DNA from: Angiostrongylus vasorum
Taxonomy: Eukaryota; Nematoda; Chromadorea; Rhabditida; Metastrongylidae
Assembly: GCA_018806985.1 (NCBI GenBank)
Contig: JADANN010000380.1
Location: 1,614,501 to 1,678,500, forward strand
Direction of reading: 5' to 3'
Length of the DNA stretch: 64,000 bases
In this document: positions 38,201-47,305 of the stretch, piece by piece
Layout of the letters: each line of letters begins with the position of its first letter
How positions within the stretch are numbered: position 1 is the stretch's first letter
Translations under genes and position numbers: made by a program
Notes under the pieces: model-generated
What the model saw: only the letters and a program-made list of their open reading frames with translations
What the model was told of the DNA's origin: nothing
Databases searched by the model: none

Positions 38201-41200
38201 TAGAAGAGGAATGCTTAAACAAGAGTCCAGCAAGGCGGCTTCCACACTTGCTTATCCGACGTAGGCTTGCTATTTTATGTTAATACCAATAACCTACTAC
38301 CGTATCGGCAGCGCTAAGTGGCGTTAGTTTAACTATTATGAGTTTCTAGGCGTATATGTTGAAAACCAGTAAAATCAAGCGAAAAAGTCAATGAAGTTGG
38401 AGTCAAGAGACATGAAAGTGTGCGGTAAACCCTATATAATTACGGCCGTGATTGAAACTTTTGGAATCCATTCCTTACGACGCAACAAAGAAATATGTAA
38501 ATTTTAAGACCTGAATACGGCATTATGAAGTTCCGCATGTTTTATGACAATCGAGCCACGGCTTACGAATTTTAATGAAAGATGTTACTTTCTAATGAAT
38601 GAAGAAAAAGTGAACAAAAAAACCATGCGTGTGAAGGGAAAGATTATAATAGAACGAAAAGGTATATGAGTTGAAAAGAATACCTGTTATAGAGGTAGGT
38701 ATCAGGAATCCAGAGATATTTGAACGGAATGATCGTCGAATTGATCATTCCGTATTCTTGTGGATTCCATGACAGAAACTCGTCACGCCACTTTTGTATC
38801 ATCCACACGTTCAGCTTGATGTTTTGTGATGGCTCATCCTGCAAGGAGACGAGAGTGCATCGCTTGACCAGCTAATTACTAAATATTACAAATGAATAAC
38901 CGTTTTAGCAGCTATTTATTTCTATATTCTTGTTTGCCTACACTATTATATCGTTTTTAAGCAACAGATCTACTACTGTAGCCTTTCTGGTATTGTGACG
39001 TTTGGCTTTATTATTCTCGCGTAGTTCACACCCATTAGTCAGTTTTGTGGCTTTAATGAACGCAATAATCATGCATTACGTAATAAAAACGGAGACCCAT
39101 TTAGTTTCACTATTTGTTAAATTCAACCTGCTATATCGTCCTCGTCCTTGATCGGTTGGTCGAATAATCGCTGCCATCTTCCAAGAATTCTTGGCGGAAT
39201 TTAGCAGCCCTCATTGCACAAGGGCCAGCGGTTGTACGTATTTAAAGATTTTAAATATTCGAGGATGAAAATTGTGAGACCCCCCAAAAGCCACGTCCAA
39301 CCGGCAGTCAACATCTTGGTGAGGACGAAAAAAGACAGGTCTTTGCGGCCGTAGCTGTTGCTACACATGTAGGAGAAATGTGTTGTATTTATTTACATGA
39401 TCTTATAAACTGACCTTCTCCAGTTGATCCGAGGTTGGTATAGGTCTTCGTTGTCGCTGTCGTTGTTGTTGTCATTGCTGTTGGTGTTGTTGGTCGATGG
39501 CGGACCTTTCGGCGATTTCGCCTTCCCTCAGAGCAGTGCTGTTACGAGTGGAACTCACTGGGTCTTTTACTGTATCATCTCACTTCCATCACCTGTCATT
39601 CCGTTGACCATCGAGTGACTCCATGGGAGGAGAGGGGCCGGAGAATCCTCTATTCTTCACGGTCGCGTGTAAGAGTAGCCCAGTGGGTTCTGTTCGCCCT
39701 AGGGAAACGTTGAGCTCCAAGCGTTTCTTCTAGGCTTTTCGTGAAGAGCTGTCTCCATCAAGTAGGTGGTCTTCCTGCAGTGCCTTTGACATCCCGAGGA
39801 ATTAAGTCACTTACGAGTCTCGTCCATCGGTTGTAGTTCATACGAAATTACAACTCCGGCCCACCTTATCTTCGAAACTTTGGCGTGTAGAATGGCGTCT
39901 TTGCTTTTCAATCATTGAAGTTGATCGCAGGTTCGGATCCGTTCCTTCACTTGCGTGACGCGGGATACTCCTAGCATCGTCCTTTCGACTTCGTGGTCAA
40001 TAACGCTGCGCGATCTTTCATCGTGCCTACGCAGCGACCACGTTTCTGATGCACACCTTAGCGCAGCAAGAATCATGGTATCGAAAAGATGGGGACGGAG
40101 TCGGATGCTCTTTTTTCTCTTCGTTACCTTCTCGATCCTCTTGAAAGCTCCCCAAATCGCTCGTATCGTCCTGCTTAACTCTGGAGCTTTGTCCGTTCAT
40201 CATGCTGATTTCTCAATCTAGATAGACGATACTGGAGCACTGTGTGACACTCGTTTCAAAGAGCGTGAATGGGACATGTAAAACCAATTCGTTCCTCATT
40301 AACATGGTTTTTGTAAGTTTTAGTTCGAGCAAGACCAACCATTCTACAGGCATTATCACGGTCGTCGACCAATGCGCTATGCCTGGTCAATAATTTATCA
40401 GCAAAGCGAAGATGGTTCAATTGCCGGCCATCGATTTTCATTAACATGCTGTCCCATTTCAGTGTTCGCCTAACGTTCGCCAGGATAGCGGTAAACAATT
40501 TTGGGGAGAAGATGCCGCCTTGCCTAACCCTTATTTTGAAGTCCATGTTGATACAGTTGTAGAATGATAATATCTTCGTTGTGAAATTTCTTTATACAGC
40601 TTAAGAGGAATCTTAATATATAGAGAAGGGAGTAGCTGGCTATCCAGGGCTTCCACGGCTGCTTCTCTCTCAACTTAGTCAGAAGCCTCTTTAAATCGAT
40701 AAAACTGCGACAGTCGATTAGTCGAAGAGCAATCTTTCCACAGGCTTCATCAAAGTCGGCAAGCATTCGTTTCGCTTGGCTAATGTTTGCGTAATAACAA
40801 CGATGTTATCAGCAAAGCAAAGATGGTGTAATTGACGGCCATCGATTTTCATTCCTATGTTGTATCATTTAAGTGTTCGCATGACGTTCTCGCCCGTAGC
40901 GGTAAATAATTTTCGGAAGACGCCACTGCGAGAACACGAACAATTGTGGACCATCGACTCGGATCATCGGCTCTGATGAACACGAAACCGACGAAACGTT
41001 AGCCGAAATAAACATATTTATTAACCTTGTGTGAACTCAACAATTTCAAAAACATGTGAATAACGTCGGCGAGATATTACCGCCTTGCCTAACCCCTCTT
41101 TTGACGTCGATGTTAATATCTTTGTAAAATGGTGACGTCTTGGTTATGAAATTTTTGCACAGCTCACGAAAGATTCCCTGACTTGCAAGCGTTTTCATGA

Positions 41201-44200
41201 CTGCTTCTATCCCAGTTGAGTCGAAGGCCTTCTTTAAATCGATGAAAGTGAGACAGAGCGGTCTCTTGTACTCTCGTGATATTTCAGTGAGTATTTCAGT
41301 CTTGTTATTGTGTGGATGTGGTTTATCGTGCTGCATCCTTTCGAAACCCTGCTTGCTCACATGGCTGTCTTCATCAAGTTTGCTGTCAAACACGTTTACG
41401 ATGACTTGCACGAAAAGTTAGTAGACGATAGACACTATGCAGATTGAGAGATAGTTGCTTCAAGTGTTCAGATCTTATCCTGTGTGGACCTGCTGCTGTT
41501 CAATTCTTCACCGACGAAATGGCATGTCGGATTTCGGAAGGGAGAACTGGTGATACAACATATCCATCGTCTTTAACTTCATATGACGGAAGGTGGACGT
41601 GGCTATCGAAGAGATCTGAGTGGTATTCGTGAATGATTTTCTCCATTGCCTTTTTGGACGAGGCAACTGTTCTGTCTGGGCGTCGAAGTTCAACCATCTT
41701 GGTCTTGTAATTGGCGAAGCTTCGGTGGGCTTTGCGAATGGTTTTCCAAGCGTCTGCAGCTTCGACCATTACTGCTGTTCTTCTCTTTAAGATCTTCTTT
41801 TTAAGGCCTGTCTGTATTGTTTTGCAAGTTCAGATGTTAGCTCGCGGTTGCATGCAGCTCGTGCGATTCCACGCTGGTGTTTCAGCTCGAGTGTTTCTGG
41901 AGAAAGATGTCTCTTGGTGACTTTCGAACTTTCAGCTTTCATAGCGCTAACGTGAAGATGCTGAATGAGCCGATCCTATTCTTCGTCGATGTTATCGACA
42001 ACGGCATCTTCCCAACAGCCGACTAATAAATTGAATAAGTCCCAATTTACTGGGGTTCTGGGACTTCGGTTTTTGAATTTAACGGCTTTTTTCTCCTTTA
42101 CGCGAGAAACAGGTCTTGCACGAATGAGGCGGTGGTCTAATACCGTGTAGAATTCTGGGACAACAGCGATATCGGTTAGGCAAAACCTTGTATTTACAAT
42201 GTGGTCTATTTCGTTATGGTACTCTCCATTGGGAGACTCCCACGTCCAGCGTTGAGAGTGGGGTTCTCAGAATTGCAGGTAACCATGAATTGGTCTTGGT
42301 CGTTATTTTAAACTTAGACAGCCGCTTTTTTAATTCTAATCCGTGGGCCATAACTTGACGTTCCTCAGACGTTCTCCAGGCTCCAATCTTAGCATTAAAA
42401 TCATCCAGTGATGACCTTGAAGAAGGTGTGGTCCCCTCTGTAGAGCTTCTCCAAGTCCAAACAGAAGGCTTCGACTCATAAGGTGAATAAGCGGTGAAAA
42501 AATGTAATGAATGTAGTGAATGAACGAAATAATGAGTAGTGTCAAAGCCGGTTGAAAAAATGTAATGAATGTAGCGAATGAACGAAATAATGAATAATGT
42601 CAAAGCCGGTATTAATCCACATCTCTTCGGACATAAACGTCCGATTCGGGTTATTAGCTGTTCGAATGGATCGATCCTCATGGCAAAACTCGTGTCGACG
42701 AGAACGTCGATGCCTTCGACTCATCTACTATGGCATGTTCTATGGAACAGTTCTTTTCCGATGTCATAGACGGCGTTGAATGCGTGGGGCCTTCTCGTCT
42801 CGGCCAGGCCGATCACGTCGTTCCTTATCCTTCTTGTCTGAACGGTCAAGTCTTCTATCGAGGACTCAGATGCAAGTGTGCGTGCATTGTAAAGACAGAT
42901 CGTCAGATTAATCCTTCGAGATTTAGCCAGCCTGGAATAGCTATGTGATTTTTAGCAGATTTTCCATACTTACCCTACCCAACGCTGTCGAATCTGGGGC
43001 TCCTTCGGAAACAAGGGAATGAGCCGTTTATTTTCCCGTGTTTAGATTTTTGATACTCACTTATAGCTTTCTGAGCTCTGAACAGAAAGGCTGGCTATAT
43101 TCACAAGTAGCTTGCCAGTCACTCCTAGAGTAGACATGGACAACTTATTTGTTGGAGGTAACTTATAACCGCCTCCCATATACCTTTCTATCACTTGATT
43201 GCAGGTTTTTGGTGGGATTGCCCTGTAGAATACAACCTGAATAAACGAGAAAACACCCACACACACATGCATGAATACGTTCTCGTAAATACAGAAGGTA
43301 TGTGCCAAATCGGCACAGCAGAAACATGGAGTCCATCCCATGGATCCACGTGCGTCTCAGAGAACTAAAGTTCGCTTTTGGTCCACGATTATCCCCTATC
43401 TGCCACTTTGCTTCGCGGCTAGCCGATGTGAGATCCGAGGACATTTTATTGTACAATATGAAGTTCTGACTTCCTGGAGCCAATGATATATGCTTCTACC
43501 TTCTCTGGCTTCCAAGCTCATATTTCGAAAATGAGATTTTGTCCAAAAGGACATAATGGTGTTATCTAATGTATTTTGCAGCTGCTGTTTTTTCTATTGG
43601 AAATATTTAGGAACCTAAGTTTCACGCTTGGTTCCTTGAGAATCTTAATTATACAAAAGCTTACAACTGAAAAAACAAATTGAATGTAGTCCTACTACGG
43701 AAAAGTCTGTTGTATAAATCTGCAAAGCCTTCCATTCTTCCACTGCTGTATTAATAGAGAAATTATTCTCTGCCTAAGGAAAACCAGCTTCGTCGCGTGA
43801 CGTTTAAGAGAGGTTTTCGAGTGCCTAAGTCGTCAGTGAGCAAAGTGATGAACGATTTTTCTTTCGGAGAAACTACTGATTAGCTGGAAAACTAGGAAGG
43901 CAAAAAGGCTAGAATTGTTGGCTTTTTTGAATCAACGTCCTCGTAGCACTCCGACATGCAGCTGCGATGCTGGGTGACTTTCAAAGGCGTTGAGAGTTCC
44001 GTACATCACTGAGTACGATCCACTCCGACTTCTCTGAGGTAAAAAAAAGCTTCAGTTTACATACACACCTCGTAAACACCGAAAATCTAGTGTCCGCTTT
44101 TTTTTCTCCACGGCTATAGTTTGAAGCGCACGGTATTCCTCACCCACTACTACTGACTTATCTGGTAATTTTTTATGCACTGCCTTCTTTTTTAGACCCT

Positions 44201-45848
44201 TACGAATTGTCTGCGTTCGATAGACAGAATTCACTCCAAAAACTCTATTATTGTTAACGTGGCATTTATCTACCTAAACCCTTTTTAAACTCTTTCTTCA
44301 CGGTACCACGAGTAAGAGGGCGCGTGTGGCGCAGTAGTCGGAGGCGCTTTGCGACACACAAGTGGAGTAGATCCCGGCGCCCATGGCCCACCAAGCCTTC
44401 CAGCTCTCCGGGGTCGGCAAATTGATATCAGACTTGTTTGGGAGGATAGCAGCACTAGCTCGATACATCGGTAGGCCACCGCGAGTCATTGTAAAGGCTA
44501 GATATGCATTCAATCACCGCCAAACAATGGTTAAAGAAGTAGAATGCATGGCGCGTCCCTCGGGGATTGATCAACGCCGAGAGCTTTATCCTTTTATCCT
44601 CTTACCGCGAGTAAATCAGTCTACTTAAAAAAGTTAAATTGTTCCTTCAACCAATTTATTTGCTAAAAATGCTACCCAGTCGAATTGTCTTTCTGTTTTC
44701 ATGAATGCTAAGCACTTTTTGTCCTGTTAAACGCACCACTTCGATGATCTGATAGAGGGAAATACTGATATGAATCCTGAGAGACTTGGAATGATCAAGA
44801 ATTGGTCGCACGCGGACATCGTATCTGCAACCATCAATCATCCAACAAAAAGAAAATATGTGGCAGATTCTAAATAGATGTAGGAAATGATCGATGAACG
44901 GAGACATACCGATCCCTCGCTAACAGATCTCTCGTGAGTCGCACGAGAGGCACGCTCTCCATTGTCGAGTTGCTATGAGAGCTGTTGGCGAGAAGTTCAC
45001 TCACTACAAACTTCGGCACTTTTTATTCATTCACGTACTCGAGCCAGGAATAAGCTATTTTATAGGATAGGTGAATAAGAAAAAGACCACAATGAGCTTT
45101 TTAAAAGAATGGAAAAGGAAGTGAAGAGAATCAGTTTTCCTACACAGAGAAAAAGTCACGACAGACAAAAAAAATCGATTGGCCCATATTCAGCGACACA
45201 GCCTGGAAACGTTTTTAAAAAAAGTTCCTTTGTGACCTTTTTGAAAACTTTAATATTGATCAACAAAGATAAAGAATCGGTCGATATCCATGTTGTGTAC
45301 TATACCCACACTAAGCTCGCTTTTTAATCGAGCAATCAAATTGCAAGGACAACTGAATAAGTGAATACAGCTCTCAAGTTTTGGCAAATTGCTCATAGAA
45401 GCAAGATGCGGCAACTATTTTCCTCCTGCTGTAGGGGTTCTTCATGCTGTAAATGGACTTAGCTGTGTTAATAAAATAAGCTACTGATTTCTAAACACTA
45501 TTATTTGCAAATCTGAAAGGGAATACTTCCTTTATCATCGTCCAAATAACAACGTTCTATCAGATACAAATATCGGCAGCGATTTATAAAGAACGGCATA
45601 GTTGTTTGTTTCGTTTAGTTTTTCTTCCTATTAAGAGAAAAACACTGTATAATTCGATTATAGATGCAGTTTTCGTAAAAAATGTAGACCATTTTACATA
45701 AGTAGACCAAAAAATTGGGGAACTAACTTTGATTGGGCATTAAAAGTCTCCAACAGAAAACTAGAAACTACTACGTACCGACATCTGCTTCGGAGAGAGT
45801 GACGATGACGATAACGAAAGTGAGGATGGCGAGAAGGGAGTTGATCAT
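23137..45848 (-). CDS. deg-3: DEG-3-like nicotinic acetylcholine (choline) receptor alpha subunit, 13 exons
   Basis: Pentameric Cys-loop cation channel subunit of the nematode DEG-3/DES-2 group. The C. elegans pair forms a choline-sensitive channel in sensory neurons. Exons, 5' to 3' on the minus strand: 45848-45779, 45003-44910, 44824-44737, 38838-38684, 36490-36352, 35782-35623, 34746-34563, 33890-33804, 31355-31276, 29288-29185, 28040-27871, 26767-26653, 23248-23137. All joins agree in phase, giving about 518 residues once one inserted base in exon 5 is discounted. Seen in order: signal peptide, ligand-binding domain with loop A WIPDTYLYN, Cys-loop end FFPYDRQNC, loop C YACC (alpha type), M1, EKINLG before M2, M2, M3, a long Ser-rich cytoplasmic loop, M4 and a short tail. 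The des-2-like gene lies just upstream on the same strand, as in the C. elegans operon. Orthology is inferred from motifs and gene order, not from a search. Confidence 0.88.
23395..23785 (+). repeat. R3 repeat
   Basis: Full copy from TACTCGGATAATTGGACG to GAGGCGGTAAACCGTTGGGA, in the last intron of deg-3. Confidence 0.8.
24170..25615 (+). mobile_element. RTE-type retrotransposon remnant, lineage B
   Basis: RT fragments: NLRNYR near 24290, FTDYGKSFDGAETNA at 24484, LGISRKKTQFMK near 24830, RMEEELGRKRSS near 24950 and LHDRLFDSIVFSA near 25040. The RH-like or tail part runs to about 25600. Many stops. It lies beyond the 3' end of deg-3, in its penultimate intron. Confidence 0.7.
25915..26560 (-). 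mobile_element. RTE lineage A 3' RT fragment
   Basis: The minus strand encodes YLYLGREVVMMNNSAPKLSR and RKRTAWGTFSR, the post-FADD region of lineage A. It is embedded in the last intron of the deg-3-like gene. Confidence 0.75.
26653..26767 (-). CDS. deg-3: deg-3-like exon 12: amphipathic helix before M4
   Basis: It reads VEEMRRRRQC and then SLEWEFLAAVLDR, the conserved 'EW..LA.VLDR' motif immediately before M4. Acceptor ATCTCCAG, donor AG|GTATGG in phase 2. Confidence 0.9.
27025..27282 (+). repeat. S1 SINE, degenerate
   Basis: It retains GTGATTAGAGGTGCCCTAAA, CCAAGCCTTCCAGGGTCAGC and the end GGGATTGATCAACACCGTGA. Located in deg-3 intron 11. Confidence 0.65.
27540..27740. repeat. R6 repeat
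   Basis: GACGAAACGAAGGTCCCGCATGGTATGGTGGTGAACGCG-like block, found in inverse orientation at 59220-59370 and as a scrap at 37370. Contains CGTTCGTTCCCCACC. Nature unknown. Confidence 0.5.
27871..28040 (-). CDS. deg-3: deg-3-like exon 11: cytoplasmic loop, Ser/Thr/Pro-rich
   Basis: It encodes a low-complexity loop (FGRSNSIQMIDVSLPSSPA, then TLWEGAMSALTG) with RSNS and SLPSSP as possible phosphorylation contexts. The acceptor is GGTTTCAG and the donor GTCAGT (phase 1), consistent with exon 12. Confidence 0.8.
28865..28957 (-). other. Orphan 31-codon exon-like ORF inside deg-3 intron 10
   Basis: An AAAAGCAG acceptor and GTGAGT donor bound MFLHMCGLHSLIHEVKILGS, then SNEEDLLWQLV. This resembles the helical part of a nicotinic receptor cytoplasmic loop. 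Its phase (0/0) fits neither exon 10 nor exon 11, so it is left out of the model. It may be an alternative or decayed exon. Confidence 0.3.
29185..29288 (-). CDS. deg-3: deg-3-like exon 10: start of the cytoplasmic loop
   Basis: It reads DDPMKTWRRKRRPSHPP, then ACFFKEIANKSPLLQR, a basic segment just inside the membrane after M3. Acceptor TGTCTTCAG, donor CG|GTAAGT. Phase 0 in and 2 out match exons 9 and 11. Confidence 0.72.
29739..30005 (+). repeat. S1 SINE
   Basis: Head GGTGGCGCAGTGGTCAGAGG, body CCTTCCGGAGTCGGTAAATT, end GATTGATCAACGCAGAGAGC. Located in deg-3 intron 9. Confidence 0.78.
30175..30440 (+). repeat. S1 SINE, degenerate
   Basis: A clear tRNA-like B box (CTGGTTCGACCGCACG) and the S1 body order (GTCGGTAAAATGTTACCA, then CAACGATGCTTGAGG). 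It lies right after another S1 copy in the same orientation. Confidence 0.55.
30878..31180 (+). repeat. R3 repeat, internally deleted
   Basis: Start ACTTGGATAGCCCGTCTTCA and end GAGGCGGGAAACCGGTGGGA present; about 80 bp missing near 30910. Confidence 0.72.
31276..31355 (-). CDS. deg-3: deg-3-like exon 9: M3
   Basis: It encodes AWFYLAIIIIVSIGTFLTS and then VVLSVQCM. The acceptor is TTCTTGCAG. Of several GT sites in the downstream GTAGTCGTAGTAGTC repeat, the donor ATG|GTAGTC gives phase 0, which exon 10 needs. The exact 3' end is therefore an inference. Confidence 0.82.
31537..31905 (-). repeat. S2 SINE (tRNA-derived)
   Basis: Reverse orientation. The tRNA-like head is near 31905 (GCACATTGATAGTGATACCG), with B box GTGGTTCGATCC, then body words shared with the 61150 copy. 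Located in deg-3 intron 8. Confidence 0.68.
33360..33748 (+). repeat. R3 repeat
   Basis: Full copy (ACACGACCCGTCCTCACTGG to GAGGCGGTAAACCATTTGGA), directly downstream of the M2 exon of deg-3. Confidence 0.8.
33804..33890 (-). CDS. deg-3: deg-3-like exon 8: pore-lining helix M2
   Basis: It reads ITTLLAMSILMLMVSDQMPT and on to EFVPLI. This is an intact cation-channel M2 with a leucine at the 9' gate position. Acceptor CTCTTGCAG, donor GTACGA, phase 1 in and out. Confidence 0.93.
34563..34746 (-). CDS. deg-3: deg-3-like exon 7: loop C vicinal cysteines and M1
   Basis: It opens YKYACCPEPW, where YxCC marks an alpha subunit, and continues into M1 (LYYVVNLIIPTSIITVVSI). It ends FFTPASTDDDRTEKINLG, so the Glu/Lys at the cytoplasmic mouth of the pore is present. 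The acceptor is GGTTTCAG and the donor GTCGGT in phase 1. Confidence 0.93.
34890..35175. repeat. R5 repeat, two inverted parts
   Basis: 34890-35000 shows GACACGAGGTTGTTAATAGC, then TTTTGGCGATCTCGCGTTCTTC and AGGCAATCTACTCAG. 35075-35175 shows the inverse partner (CTGAGTAGATTGCATGCCAC). It sits in deg-3 intron 6. Confidence 0.5.
35623..35782 (-). CDS. deg-3: deg-3-like exon 6: end of Cys-loop and loop B
   Basis: It starts FFPYDRQNC, which holds the second cysteine of the Cys-loop, followed by SSWTNSKSALDYY (loop B Trp) and NEEWDVKSFKIYRHE. The TTTCAG acceptor and GTATGG donor are phase-consistent with exons 5 and 7. Confidence 0.92.
36352..36490 (-). CDS. deg-3: deg-3-like exon 5: strand before the Cys-loop, carries a +1 base
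   Basis: It encodes VKMSRDETERYMN, then YWKGLNGS and FLYPAIYTVT. The next residue should be the first cysteine of the Cys-loop. A CCC run (plus strand GGG at 36369-36371) shifts the frame. With CC instead, the exon reads T-C-R-L-N-I, ends at the CAG|GTCGGG donor in phase 2, and puts exactly 13 residues between the two loop cysteines when joined to exon 6. As written, the coding frame is broken. Confidence 0.88.
36780..36945 (-). mobile_element. RTE lineage A 5'-end fragment
   Basis: The minus strand reads the lineage A 5' end (TCATATGAGGGATTTCGAG-type start near 36925, GATCCAGGGGATGGACTC near 36800). It sits in deg-3 intron 4. Confidence 0.65.
37040..38680. other. deg-3 intron 4 sequence without features
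   Basis: Intronic AT-rich DNA. Apart from a scrap of R6 near 37370, no repeat, ORF or RNA was recognised. Confidence 0.45.
38684..38838 (-). CDS. deg-3: deg-3-like exon 4: loop D and loop A of the agonist site
   Basis: It begins DEPSQNIKLNVWM (loop D Trp), continues with WRDEFLSWNPQEYG and ends WIPDTYLYN, the family's loop A region. The acceptor is CCTTGCAG and the donor GTATTC, leaving phase 2 so that a Ser codon is completed by exon 5. Confidence 0.92.
39396..39560 (-). repeat. R4 repeat with hammerhead-like core
   Basis: Same family as 19330: CTTATAAACTGACCTTCTCC at the left, a GTCGTTGTTGTTGTC tract, and TTTCGGCGATTTCGCC at 39500. It abuts the 3' end of the large RTE copy. Confidence 0.62.
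39585..43445 (-). mobile_element. Large RTE lineage A copy, rearranged
   Basis: 5' region at 43445-43040, endonuclease remnants at 42690-42200, RT at 41770-39950 (for example AHRSFANYKTKMVELRRPD, LTFIDLKKAFDSTGIEAVM, RGVRQGGNISPTLFT), tail at 39950-39590. The block around the FADD motif occurs twice (about 40370-40540 and 40730-41100). The longest RTE copy here, filling most of deg-3 intron 3. Frames are broken. Confidence 0.8.
44318..44600 (+). repeat. S1 SINE with imperfect target-site duplication
   Basis: Intact head GGCGCGTGTGGCGCAGTAGT and end GCCGAGAGCTTTATCC. It is flanked by ACCACGAGTAA on the left and ACCGCGAGTAA on the right, a probable 11-bp duplication with one change. Confidence 0.78.
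44737..44824 (-). CDS. deg-3: deg-3-like exon 3: first beta strands of the ligand-binding domain
   Basis: It reads YDVRVRPILDHSKSLRIHI and then SLYQIIEV. This is the family pattern 'Y...RPV.....V.V...L.QII.V' that precedes loop D. The acceptor is GGTTGCAG; the donor GTGCGT is weak but phase-correct (phase 0). Exon 4 is about 5.9 kb away across a repeat-filled intron. Confidence 0.82.
44910..45003 (-). CDS. deg-3: deg-3-like exon 2: N-terminal extracellular segment
   Basis: A TTTGTAG acceptor and GTATGT donor bound 94 bp that join exons 1 and 3 in phase (1 in, 2 out). It encodes the variable N-terminal helix region, with two possible N-glycosylation sites (NSS and NST) followed by RLTRDLLARD. 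This region is poorly conserved in the family, so support comes mainly from splice phase and position. Confidence 0.7.
45779..45848 (-). CDS. deg-3: deg-3-like exon 1: start codon and signal peptide
   Basis: The exon starts at the ATG and reads MINSLLAILTFVIVIV followed by TLSEA, a textbook signal peptide for a secretory-pathway receptor. It ends with a GTACGT donor in phase 1, which fits exon 2. No in-frame ATG lies between this one and the acceptor 40 nt upstream. Confidence 0.8.
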
Positions 45849-45891
45849 GAGTGAAATTTAGAGCCGTACAGCACATAAGTACATAAAACTG
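45849..45891 (-). promoter_or_regulatory. Candidate trans-splice acceptor and 40-nt leader of deg-3
   Basis: On the minus strand AACTAGTGTTTCAG ends 40 nt before the deg-3 start codon. It is a strong TTTCAG acceptor with no obvious upstream cis exon. A leader this short is typical of spliced-leader addition, and a downstream operon gene would be expected to receive SL2. A 5'-UTR cis intron would look the same in the DNA. Confidence 0.45.
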
Positions 45892-46083
45892 AAACACTAG
45901 TTGAGTGAGCGCATCAAAGCAGTTTAGACAAGAAAAGAAAAAAAAGCAATAACAATCATAATGAAGAGTCGTGAAATTCATGGCGAGATAACAACATAGG
46001 AATAGCTTAGTCAGGGTATTGAACCACGATGACTACCAGAAACTTCAGCAATGGTGCAGAACCTGAACTTGATACTTTCACTT

Positions 46084-46595
46084 GACACTTGAACAGCCAG
46101 TCCTCACTGGTTGTGCGGGCCCCAGCCTAGTCACCATTTTTCGGAGATTTGTTAGTTAAGCCATTATGTTTCTTATAAACTGATCTTCTTTAGCTGACGC
46201 GAAGTTGGTATAGGTCTTTGTTGTTGTTGTCGTTGTTGTTGGTGTTGTTGGTCGATGGGATTTTGCTTTCCTCGAAGCCGTGATGTTACGAGTGGGAGTC
46301 CCAGTTCCCTGGAATCCCGAGGTCAGCTTGGCCTAAGTCTGCCCCAGGTCTTCAGCACCGCAGGCAGTCGCAGCCCTTGTGTATCAGAGGGAGATTTGCC
46401 GCCATGCGACTTTGATACCAGCACGGTGGTGGATCCTGGTATTGGTTTACTCTTAGCTAGGCTTCCTGATGGAAACGCCGGACTCCTTCTCAGCTTGGGA
46501 GACCCTGCCGGGGAAAATCAATCCGCCGCTATACATCGCAGTCCGACACCCAGAAACATCTCAGCCACGGTGAGGCGGTAAGCCGTTGGGAGGTG
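46084..46595 (+). repeat. R3 repeat interrupted by an R4 element
   Basis: R3 runs 46084-46168 and 46297-46595. The piece between (TTATAAACTGATCTTCTTTA to TGTTACGAGTGGGAGTC) matches R4 at 39400. Located upstream of deg-3. Confidence 0.72.
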
Positions 46596-46739
46596 CAAAG
46601 AAAATCGGATCCCAACGAAATCAGCCGGAAATCAGAGTTGCACTAAGCTGTTCAGCAAAATGAGAAGAATGATCAATATCTACCTTTTATGTTGTGCTTG
46701 AAAAAACAAAATCTCTCAAAGTGTCGCGTTTCATGAAAA

Positions 46740-46940
46740 CCATCAAGTACGGCACCGCAGCCACGTTTTCCGCGCTTTATTCCGCGTTTTCTGCATTTTT
46801 CGCACTTTTTCGCGATGTGTAGATCAAATCGCACGATTCGCGCATGGTTTCCGCGTGCTGCGACGCGTCTGCTGGAATTTCGCGATTTCGTTGTTAAACG
46901 CGCGTTTTAAACGAGTTCCTCGCTCTCGCACCGCCTCCCT
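46740..46940. other. CpG-rich block in the des-2/deg-3 gap
   Basis: About 200 bp dense in CGCG and TTTCGCG words (for example 46770-46830 and 46850-46910), unlike the AT-rich surroundings. It holds no ORF. It could be regulatory sequence for the downstream gene or the end of a dispersed repeat that also includes the orphan ORF. Confidence 0.4.
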
Positions 46941-47305
46941 CTCCTATTTCATCTTGACCGATTTCTAAGCAAAGCTCGAAGAAATATCCATTATTACTGT
47001 TCAAAGTTTATCGAGAAAAAACGCTAATATTGTCAAGGAAGACACTTCAGCATCAATAATTTTTGTTGGCCAATCCAATTACATATATTTTTAAGATTTT
47101 TTCCTGTGAACGAGCATCAGATAGTCCGAAAATCTCGAAATTCACATTCAGATTGTATCTGTTAAATAGTAAGCCCACGGAGCAACAAACCAGTCGGCAT
47201 GTCATCATATAATAAAAAAATCGGAGGGTCTTGAAACAACCCTTTTATAAGACTTTTCAACCTTTTGAATCCAAAAGCTTTATTAAAAATAAGTGGGAAA
47301 GAGTT

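Noticed and set aside
39424..39618. ORF with a very hydrophobic Leu-rich start
   Set aside because: The Leu run is the translation of the R4 repeat's GTCGTTGTTGTTGTC tract; the same DNA occurs in R4 copies elsewhere.
42214..42681. 155-codon minus-strand ORF
   Set aside because: It is endonuclease-region sequence of the RTE copy 39585-43445 with a short direct repeat (GTAATGAATGTAG type), not a separate gene.
46255..46581. 108-codon plus-strand ORF and its homologues in other R3 copies
   Set aside because: The frame is not kept open between R3 copies, so it is unlikely to be a protein encoded by the repeat.
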